A stretch of 12,640 nt of DNA, taken from positions 17,200 to 29,839 of the forward strand of contig DBAY01000037.1 in NCBI GenBank assembly GCA_002291925.1. Reading direction: 5' to 3'. This document shows, in pieces, positions 6,314 to 12,162 of the stretch. The translations under genes and the position numbers were made by a program. The notes below the pieces were generated by a model. That model saw only the letters and a list, made by a program, of their open reading frames with translations. It was not told where the DNA came from and did not search any database. Positions within the stretch are counted from its first letter, which is position 1; each line of letters opens with the position of its first letter. This DNA is from Alphaproteobacteria bacterium UBA998. Its GTDB lineage: Bacteria > Pseudomonadota > Alphaproteobacteria > Rickettsiales > UBA998.

Positions 6314-7026
6314 GTGTCCAGCTTCTCCGCCATGACCTTGCCGAGGAAGCCCAGCAGGTCGGTTGCTTGCGCCGCATCATAGCGCCCCGCGACGCGCACG
6401 CCAAACCCGATCACCGCATCGCGCTGCAGGGTGGGCAGGCGTAGCCGCAACAGCGCCGCCGAGAGGGCGAGGCGCTGGCAGTTATGGAACAGCTCGTCGA
6501 TGAGGAAGCCCCCCTGCTTCTGGGTATCGGCAAAGAGGAGTACGTCCTTCTCGCCGAAGAACACTTCCGCCGCGCCTGCGCCGATGAAGACGAGGCCGGA
6601 ATAATGCTTCTCCGGGTGGTAGCTTTCATACAGGTCGGCGATCTCCGACTCCAGCCCGAGCCGGATGACATCAACATCAAACACCGACAGTAGCTCCTGC
6701 GTCAGCGTCTCGAGCAGAATCTCCAGGCTGCGCGCGCGCATCAGGGTAAGGACCGCCTCATGCACCTGCGCCTGGGCAGAGAGATTGTCGCGCGCATAGG
6801 TGATGGCGTTGACGAAGTGGCTCTCCACCTTCTTCACGCGCTGCTGCAGGTTCCTGATGGCGAATTGCTGGAAGTCGGCGATCTTCTCACCGCTTTCACG
6901 CGCCGGGGGGACGAGATGCTCCAAAAGCTCCGGGTGGCGGGTGAGGAAATCCGGGTGCTCGGCGAGGTAGCGAAGGACGTTCTCCTCACTCACGCGCGCC
7001 GGTTTGCGGGGTTCCTTCTCCGCCAT
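6283..7026 (-). CDS. DUF484 family protein (GAF-like, YigA-related)
   Basis: This protein of about 247 residues belongs to the DUF484 family, whose molecular role is not established. The N-terminal third has the family's VLRYLAEHPDFLTRHPELLEHL segment, followed by a predicted helical/coiled stretch (IADFQQFAIRNLQQRVKKVE) and then a GAF-like domain (from about LEILLETLTQELLSVFDVD to the C-terminus). RDAVIGFGV and YDAAQATDLLGFLGKV near the end match the region that in GAF relatives closes the fold. I chose the ATG at 7026, 4 nt after the transaldolase stop; an in-frame TTG at 7038 would add four residues and overlap that stop. It overlaps xerC by 31 nt downstream, so the two are probably translated together; the repeated pairing of these genes in proteobacteria suggests a functional link to XerC. 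Confidence 0.88.
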   Translation of the reverse strand: MAEKEPRKPARVSEENVLRYLAEHPDFLTRHPELLEHLVPPARESGEKIADFQQFAIRNLQQRVKKVESHFVNAITYARDNLSAQAQVHEAVLTLMRARSLEILLETLTQELLSVFDVDVIRLGLESEIADLYESYHPEKHYSGLVFIGAGAAEVFFGEKDVLLFADTQKQGGFLIDELFHNCQRLALSAALLRLRLPTLQRDAVIGFGVRVAGRYDAAQATDLLGFLGKVMAEKLDTCLYDNGVTL

Positions 7027-7030
7027 CACG

Positions 7031-7687
7031 TCAGGCAATCGTCTGCCCGGTGGACGCCCAGTCCTTCACGAACGCGGCCAGACCCTTGTCGGTCAGCGGG
7101 TGGTGCACCAGCTGCTTCAGCACGGAAGGCGGGATGGTGGCGACATGCGCGCCCATCTTCGCTGACTCGGTGATGTGGATGGGGTTGCGGATGGAAGCGA
7201 CCAGCACCTCGGTGGTGAACTCCTGGTAATGGTCATAGATGGTGACGATCTCCTCGATCAGCCCGAGCCCGTCCTGCCCGATGTCATCGAGGCGGCCAAC
7301 GAAGGGAGAGACGAAGGCCGCGCCCGCCTTGGCGGCGAGGATGGCTTGCACGGCGGAGAAGCAGAGCGTCACGTTGACCTGACGGCCCTTGTTGGCGAAA
7401 TGGCGGCAGGCCTTCAGACCGTCGAGGGTGAGGGGCACCTTGATGGCGACGTTCTTGGCGATCTTGCAGAGCACTTCGCCCTCGCGCACCATGCCTTCAT
7501 AGTCGGTCGCGGCCACTTCGGCGCTGACCGGGCCGTCGACGAGGCCGCAGATTTCCTCGATGACTTCCAGGAATTTGCGGCCTGATTTGGCAATGAGCGA
7601 CGGGTTGGTGGTGACGCCATCGAGCAGGCCGGTAGCGGCGAGTTCCTTGATTTCCGAAGTTTCAGCGGTGTCGACGAAGAATTTCAT
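7031..7687 (-). CDS. tal: Transaldolase of the small TalC/FSA-like subfamily
   Basis: The 218-residue protein is a compact TIM-barrel aldolase (often annotated fsa). The Schiff-base lysine is Lys83 in NVAIKVPLT; DGVTTNPSLIAKSG at 23-36 is the family signature. E. coli fructose-6-phosphate aldolase has Gln59 and Tyr131 at its active site, whereas true transaldolases have Glu and Phe. Here the equivalents, with a constant two-residue shift, are Glu57 (SAEVAATD) and Phe129 (SPFVGRLDD). This predicts transfer of dihydroxyacetone units in the pentose phosphate pathway rather than free aldol cleavage; that is inference from family knowledge. The ATG at 7687 is preceded by AAAGG with 8 nt spacing. 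It lies between a membrane-anchored hypothetical gene and DUF484 in one minus-strand run. Confidence 0.93.
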   Translation of the reverse strand: MKFFVDTAETSEIKELAATGLLDGVTTNPSLIAKSGRKFLEVIEEICGLVDGPVSAEVAATDYEGMVREGEVLCKIAKNVAIKVPLTLDGLKACRHFANKGRQVNVTLCFSAVQAILAAKAGAAFVSPFVGRLDDIGQDGLGLIEEIVTIYDHYQEFTTEVLVASIRNPIHITESAKMGAHVATIPPSVLKQLVHHPLTDKGLAAFVKDWASTGQTIA

Positions 7688-7720
7688 GAGTCTGGCCTTT
7701 GATGAAAGAGAGATGAGAGA

Positions 7721-8230
7721 TCAGTAGGGCGTCCGTTCGCCACGTGGCGTGCCCTCGTGATAATCCTGCCTCTTTCCATGCCCGCCTGACGCGGGATAGT
7801 CAATCGTTCCGTGCGGGATCAGCACACGTTCCTCGGTGAGGAAAATGCCTTCCCCGTCGAACGAAACGTACTCAAGCGTGGCGGGAAGCGGCACGGGTTC
7901 GTAGACGGGCTGCTCCTTCTGCATATCCCAATGCAGGCGGCGCAATACGTAGGTGCCCTGCGCCCAGACGCTGCCGTCCGTATCGTGATAGACGCGGCAG
8001 GCATAGTCCGGTGATTCGGCATTGCGCTGGGTGCAGGCGATCCACGCGCCACCATCGCCCCCGCCCGCCCACACGGCTTCCCGCGGCACCCCGGCCGGAC
8101 GGGCAGGGGCGGTCGGTGCGCCGGGCGTGGCGGGCACGAACAGCACGGCCAGCGCAATCAGCGTGGCGACGGCGGCCAGCACAAAGCCGGCACGGTAGCG
8201 TTGCCAGAAAGAAGCGGATAGGGTGGGCAT
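7721..8230 (-). CDS. Hypothetical protein with one N-terminal membrane anchor
   Basis: I do not recognise a named family. The 169-residue product has a short basic N-terminus (WQRYRAG) and one hydrophobic segment at about 15-33 (FVLAAVATLIALAVLFV), then a Pro/Ala-rich linker to residue 50. The rest should be periplasmic. It has two cysteines, Cys66 and Cys78, in GAWIACTQRN and YACRVYHD, which could form a disulphide, and a compact domain rich in Trp and Tyr (DGSVWAQGTYVLRR). The last 25 residues are polar and probably disordered. The ATG at 8230 is preceded by a G-run at 7 nt. It is the first gene of the minus-strand run, 33 nt before transaldolase, and its start is 20 nt from the divergent priA start. 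Sequence character matches its neighbours, so it does not look foreign. Confidence 0.8.
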   Translation of the reverse strand: MPTLSASFWQRYRAGFVLAAVATLIALAVLFVPATPGAPTAPARPAGVPREAVWAGGGDGGAWIACTQRNAESPDYACRVYHDTDGSVWAQGTYVLRRLHWDMQKEQPVYEPVPLPATLEYVSFDGEGIFLTEERVLIPHGTIDYPASGGHGKRQDYHEGTPRGERTPY

Positions 8231-8250
8231 GAGGCAACCCCCGGAGGATT

Positions 8251-10497
8251 GTGACGCCCTCTCCTAGCATACCATCCCGCCGTGTCCAAGTGCTGCTGCC
8301 GCTGCTGCTGGACGCGCCCTTTACCTACACGGTGCCGGAGGGCATGGGGGTGGAAGAGGGGAGCTATGTGCTGGCTCCGCTAGGAAAAAAAGGAAAGGAG
8401 ATGGTCGGGGTCGTGTGGTCGCTGGAGGGCGATGCGGCGGTGCCTGAGGAAAAGCTCAAACCGGTGCTACAAGTTTACGCGGACATCCCACCCATGCGTG
8501 CCGAGATGCGCGCATTTCTCGACTGGGTGGCGCGGTACACCTGTTCCTCACCCGGCATGGTGCTGAAGCTCGCCCTGTCGGTGCCCGCCGCGTTCACGGC
8601 GCCGAAGATGGAGGCGGTGTTTCGCGCTTGTTATCCTGCGGGCCCGCAGGGCAGCGCAGGATCTCTGCCCGTATTACCCGGAGATTCCGGGCCCGCTTCG
8701 CGTCCCGGAATGACGGAAAAACGAAAACGCGTCCTCGATGCACTCGGCGACGAAACCATGAGCGCCGACGCGCTGGAGTCTGCCTCCGGGGCCAGCCGCG
8801 CTGTGCTGAATGCGATGGTGAAATCCGGGCTGCTCATCCGCGAAGAACGCCCCGCCCATCACCCGGCGCCGCTGGAACTGCACCCCCACGCGCTGAAGCT
8901 CACCGAGGCGCAGCAGAACGCGGCGGCCGAGCTGGTGGGCCGCATCGGCCAGGGCTTTTCTGTCACGCTGCTCGATGGTGTTACCGGCTCCGGCAAGACG
9001 GAGGTCTATTTCGAAGCCGTCGAGGCGGCGCTGCGCGAGGGCAAGCAGGTGCTGGTGCTGCTGCCGGAGATTGCGCTCTCGGTGCAATGGATGGAGCGGT
9101 TCGAGCGCCGCTTCGGCGTGGCGCCGCATGTGTGGCATTCGGCCATTGCGGAAGGCGCGCGCAAACGCACCTGGCGCGGCGTGGCGACCGGCGAGGTGAA
9201 GCTGGTGGTCGGCGCGCGCTCGGCGCTGTTTCTGCCGTACCGCGAGCTCGGCCTTGTCGTGGTGGATGAGGAGCATGACGGATCCTACAAGCAGGAGGAG
9301 GGCGTCATCTATCACGGGCGCGACATGGCGGTAGTGCGTGCGCGGCATGAGAAGCTACCCATTATCCTCGTCTCCGCCACACCGTCGCTGGAGAGCCTCA
9401 TCAACGCGGAGGAGGGCAAATACGGTCTCGTCGAATTGCACACGCGCCACCATGACGCGCCGCTGCCGGAGGTCCACCCCATCGACATGCGCGCCGAGAA
9501 GCTGCCCGCCACGCGCTGGCTGTCAGAAGTGCTGAAGGAAGCCATCGCCGACACGCTGCGCCACGGCCACCAGACGCTGCTGTTCCTCAACCGCCGGGGC
9601 TATGCGCCGCTGCTGCTCTGCCGCACCTGTGGCCATCGCTTCGCCTGCCCGCAATGCACCAGCTGGCTGGTCTGGCACAAGCGGCACCATGATCTGCAAT
9701 GCCACCATTGCGGCTACCGCGAACCCTCTCCCGCGCGCTGCTCCAGTTGCCATGACCCGGAGCATCTCGCCGCCTGCGGCCCCGGCATCGAGCGGCTGGA
9801 GGAGGAGGTGCTCGACCTGTTCCCGACCGTGCGGCTGTTGACCTTGTCCAGTGAAACGATGCAGACGCCGAACGATATCTCCCGCGCCATCCACCAGATC
9901 GAGCGGGGCGAGGTGGACATCATCGTCGGCACGCAATTGCTGGCGAAGGGGCACCATTTCCCCGGCCTGGCCTTGGTGGGCATCGTGGATGGTGATCTTG
10001 GGTTGGCAGGCGGAGATTTACGCGCCGCCGAGCGCACATGGCAGCTCCTGCACCAGCTCGCTGGGCGGGCGGGCCGCGCCGAAGTAACCGGGCGCGTATT
10101 ACTTCAGACGCACCAGCCAACGCACCCGGTGATGCAGGCCCTCATCCGTGGCGACAAGCAGGGCTTCCTCGCGCTGGAGAAACAGGCCCGCCGCCTCGCC
10201 GGGCTGCCGCCGTATGGCCGCCTCGCCGCCGTCATCGTCGATTCCACCAGCGAGGACGCCGCCGCCAACGCCGCCCGCCGCCTCGCCCAGACCGCGCCGT
10301 CCGCGAAAGGCGTCAGCGTCTTCGGCCCCGCCCCGGCCCCCCTCTACAAACTGCGCAACCGCTTCCGCCACCGCCTGCTGGTGCAGGCGGGCAAGCAGGT
10401 ACATCTACAAAAGCTCATTTCGGAGTGGATTGCAGCGTCATCGCTACCGGGGAATGTATCCGTCCGCGTGGATGTGGATCCGTACAGTTTTTTGTAG
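8251..10497 (+). CDS. priA: Primosomal protein N' (replication restart helicase PriA), with in-frame repeat insertion
   Basis: PriA recognises stalled forks and reloads the replisome as a 3'-5' helicase. The 748-residue protein has the N-terminal 3'-end-binding domain (about 12-125), a winged-helix region (about 157-200), helicase core with Walker A GVTGSGKT (243-250) and DEEH (339-342), eight zinc-binding cysteines (457, 460, 466, 469, 484, 487, 497, 500), GTQLLAKGHHF (560-570), GRAGR (605-609), and the usual terminal DVDPYSFL. The start is GTG at 8251 with GGAGG at 8243-8247, only 3 nt away; GTG at 8290 is a weaker choice. Residues about 128-155 are encoded by a palindromic repeat nearly identical in part to one downstream of dnaQ. 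It lies in the linker between the 3'-end-binding and winged-helix domains, so all catalytic motifs stay intact and the protein is probably functional. Confidence 0.97.
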   Translation: MTPSPSIPSRRVQVLLPLLLDAPFTYTVPEGMGVEEGSYVLAPLGKKGKEMVGVVWSLEGDAAVPEEKLKPVLQVYADIPPMRAEMRAFLDWVARYTCSSPGMVLKLALSVPAAFTAPKMEAVFRACYPAGPQGSAGSLPVLPGDSGPASRPGMTEKRKRVLDALGDETMSADALESASGASRAVLNAMVKSGLLIREERPAHHPAPLELHPHALKLTEAQQNAAAELVGRIGQGFSVTLLDGVTGSGKTEVYFEAVEAALREGKQVLVLLPEIALSVQWMERFERRFGVAPHVWHSAIAEGARKRTWRGVATGEVKLVVGARSALFLPYRELGLVVVDEEHDGSYKQEEGVIYHGRDMAVVRARHEKLPIILVSATPSLESLINAEEGKYGLVELHTRHHDAPLPEVHPIDMRAEKLPATRWLSEVLKEAIADTLRHGHQTLLFLNRRGYAPLLLCRTCGHRFACPQCTSWLVWHKRHHDLQCHHCGYREPSPARCSSCHDPEHLAACGPGIERLEEEVLDLFPTVRLLTLSSETMQTPNDISRAIHQIERGEVDIIVGTQLLAKGHHFPGLALVGIVDGDLGLAGGDLRAAERTWQLLHQLAGRAGRAEVTGRVLLQTHQPTHPVMQALIRGDKQGFLALEKQARRLAGLPPYGRLAAVIVDSTSEDAAANAARRLAQTAPSAKGVSVFGPAPAPLYKLRNRFRHRLLVQAGKQVHLQKLISEWIAASSLPGNVSVRVDVDPYSFL
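8266..8274 (-). promoter_or_regulatory. Possible extended -10 promoter for the minus-strand run
   Basis: Read on the minus strand, this is TGGTATGCT, an extended -10 of form TGn-TATGCT, about 36 nt upstream of the hypothetical gene's ATG and inside the priA 5' coding sequence. No good -35 hexamer lies at the usual distance. The very small divergent gap means a promoter must lie inside priA, which is the main reason to consider it. Confidence 0.25.
8631..8714. repeat. Palindromic element C, copy inside priA
   Basis: This stretch of about 84 nt (28 codons, so frame is kept) starts ATCCTGCG at 8633 and ends CCCGGAATGAC at 8714. Hairpin one pairs ATCCTGCG (8633-8640) with CGCAGGAT (8655-8662); hairpin two pairs CCGGG with CCCGG as in the intergenic copy. 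Bases 8682-8717 equal 5036-5071 at all 36 positions. In the priA frame it reads YPAGPQGSAGSLPVLPGDSG then PASRPGMT, low-complexity Gly/Pro/Ser residues compatible with an exposed linker. Confidence 0.88.
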
Positions 10498-11389
10498 GTT
10501 TGGAACTTCCTTTTCCCTTTCGATTTACATCGAGAAAAACGGGATTCAAAAGCTCATAATCGGGCTCATGCCCGGTGATGGCGTAGTGTTTAAATCTCGC
10601 GTCCGTACATATCTGCTGAAATTGGAGTCTTAAAGAGGGATCAATTTCCTGTGGAGAAAGGCCGGAGATAAAACTTTGAAGCGTTTCTATTTCTTTAGGT
10701 TGGAAATACCTATTAATTTTTTCGGTAATCACATCACGCATTTCTTCTGGCAGCATCCCGTTTGTGCTAATGGCTTGAATAGCTATCTTTCTCGCAGCTA
10801 GTGGAAGTTCATTATGACTGCGAGCGTTTGCTAACTCCGGGCAACGGCTTGCGATAAAATTTACACGCTTTAAGTAAGCGCGGTACGCATCTATTAGTTT
10901 ATTGGGGAAAGAATCTGGGTCAGATGCATCTACATTCAGCGAGGCAGCATATTCTTCAACCAAACGTTCGCATGCTTCCGGGGATTGGATGAGCGAGAAA
11001 AAGGTGGAAGGATTAAAATCTGGATGTTCCGCAAAAAGCGGAGACAGTTCTTCTGTTAACTCCAAAAACTCTAGTGCAGTGCCTAAATTTCTTATCGTAG
11101 AATCAATTATCACCGCCTCGGGCGTAAAATTGGGGTCAGCCGTGTAATACTCATGGAAATCATCTTCGGTTATGACGGCTTCGAGATTGAAAAGAGCGTT
11201 AATAAGTTGGTTTATCTGAGAAAGGGGTATACCGCACACCACGTTCTCAGCCACCGCATGCGGTGCAGTTGCCGTCAATTGAGGAGTGACGCCCGAGGGT
11301 GTTGAAGGCGCTATGGCTGCCGCAGCCACCGCTTTGATAAAGTCTCTTCTGCCTAATTCAGGATTCTTTTTTTCATGGTCTGGCTTCAT
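10415..11389 (-). CDS. Unrecognised Tat-exported protein, AT-rich orphan
   Basis: The 324-residue product has a clear twin-arginine signal: ELGRRDFIKAVAAAAIAPST, with Arg14-Arg15 and a short Ala-rich hydrophobic stretch; cleavage may fall after AHAVA-like residues near 48. It should be exported folded to the periplasm. The mature part looks mostly helical and polar, with several acidic segments (TEDDFHEYYTADPNFTPE), and I see no enzyme motif or known domain. GC is much lower than around it: 60-nt blocks at 10681 and 10801 have 20/60 and 29/60 G+C, against 44/60 at 9541 in priA. The start has no Shine-Dalgarno. The last 27 or so residues are encoded antisense to the priA 3' end, an 83-nt overlap. 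Foreign origin is inferred from composition and from its position between two genes often adjacent in related bacteria. Confidence 0.72.
   Translation of the reverse strand: MKPDHEKKNPELGRRDFIKAVAAAAIAPSTPSGVTPQLTATAPHAVAENVVCGIPLSQINQLINALFNLEAVITEDDFHEYYTADPNFTPEAVIIDSTIRNLGTALEFLELTEELSPLFAEHPDFNPSTFFSLIQSPEACERLVEEYAASLNVDASDPDSFPNKLIDAYRAYLKRVNFIASRCPELANARSHNELPLAARKIAIQAISTNGMLPEEMRDVITEKINRYFQPKEIETLQSFISGLSPQEIDPSLRLQFQQICTDARFKHYAITGHEPDYELLNPVFLDVNRKGKGSSKPTKNCTDPHPRGRIHSPVAMTLQSTPK
10555..10580. repeat. Small palindrome inside the Tat-protein gene
   Basis: CATAATCGGGC (10555-10565) and GCCCGGTGATG (10570-10580) can pair at 9 of 11 positions over the loop TCAT. The core CGGGCTCATGCCCG resembles the second hairpin of element F (CGGGTCATGCCCG at 5306-5318). 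It encodes ITGHEPDYE on the minus strand. It might be a decayed element or chance. Confidence 0.35.
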
Positions 11390-11493
11390 ATTTATAATCG
11401 GGCTTCTAAAAAAAGAGTTGAAAGCCTACATAAACGTTTTTTGTGACAGCATTATGAAGCTGAGGAAACGACAGTGCCGGCAGACCTCATAAA

Positions 11494-11519
11494 TCCGCTT
11501 GCCTTCGCGGAGCTTTTTT
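11494..11519 (+). terminator. Probable Rho-independent terminator upstream of atpH
   Basis: TCCGC (11494-11498) pairs with GCGGA (11507-11511) over an 8-nt loop, then GC and six T at 11514-11519. The stem is short (5 bp), so the call is moderate. On the plus strand the nearest upstream gene is priA, about 1 kb away across the antisense Tat-protein gene. The rest of 11390-11571 shows no gene and no promoter I can support. Confidence 0.5.
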
Positions 11520-11571
11520 CCTAAGTTGCGCGCGCAAAAAGACCCTTCACCTCATTCGACAAGCATTTCCC

Positions 11572-12141
11572 GTGGCAACGCACTCCACTGACGACACCCT
11601 GATTGCGGAACCTTATGTGGCCGCCTTGTTTGATCTGGCGCGCGACGCGGGCGCGTTTGACGCCGTGGCGCAGGAGCTGGGCCAGCTGGCCGAGCTCTCC
11701 GCCAGCAGCGCGGAATACCGCCGCCTGATCGACGACCCTACTATTCCCCCCGCGACGAAGGCCGAGGCCGTCTCCAGCATCCTCGCCGCCGCCAAGGCTT
11801 CGGATCTGACGCAGCGCTTCATGGCGCGCGTGGCGCGCAATGGCCGCCTCGGTGCACTGCCGGTGATGCACCGCCTGTTCATCGAGAAGCTGGCCGAGGA
11901 GCGCGGCGAGCTGCATGTGCAGATCACCTCCGCGCGCGCCCTGACGCTGACGCAGCAGAAGCAGCTCACCGAGTCGCTGGCGAAAGCCACCGGCAAGACC
12001 GTCGTGCCGAGCGTGACGGTGGATGATTCGCTCATCGCCGGGCTCATCATCCGCGCCGGGTCGCGCATGCTTGATTATTCCCTGCAAGGCAAGCTTCGCC
12101 AGATGGCGATGGCCCTGCAATCCTCACGTATCACCGCTTAA
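11572..12141 (+). CDS. atpH: F1Fo ATP synthase subunit delta (OSCP)
   Basis: Subunit delta sits on top of the F1 alpha3beta3 head and joins it to the peripheral stalk. The 189-residue protein matches family length. It starts with an N-terminal helical domain whose EPYVAALFDLARDAGAFDAVAQEL aligns with the conserved RYA.ALF start, and ends with the C-terminal domain signature AGLIIRAGSRMLDYSLQGKL. The start is GTG at 11572 without a clear Shine-Dalgarno; the conserved segment begins only about 12 residues in, so no later start is better. atpA begins 21 nt after its stop, the first step of the alphaproteobacterial atpHAGDC operon order. An expected promoter just upstream could not be located with confidence. 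Confidence 0.95.
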   Translation: MATHSTDDTLIAEPYVAALFDLARDAGAFDAVAQELGQLAELSASSAEYRRLIDDPTIPPATKAEAVSSILAAAKASDLTQRFMARVARNGRLGALPVMHRLFIEKLAEERGELHVQITSARALTLTQQKQLTESLAKATGKTVVPSVTVDDSLIAGLIIRAGSRMLDYSLQGKLRQMAMALQSSRITA

Positions 12142-12162
12142 ACGCCCAAGGAGTCCACCACC

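Noticed and set aside
8201..8222. TTGCCA with GATAGG as a priA promoter
   Set aside because: The spacer is only about 10 nt, too short for a sigma-70 promoter.
11234..11250. Lipobox at Cys52 of the Tat protein
   Set aside because: Val precedes the cysteine, where a lipobox needs a small residue such as Gly, Ala or Ser.
11418..11446. TTGAAA as -35 of an atpH promoter
   Set aside because: There is no acceptable -10 at 16-18 nt; the next hexamer is TTGTGA.
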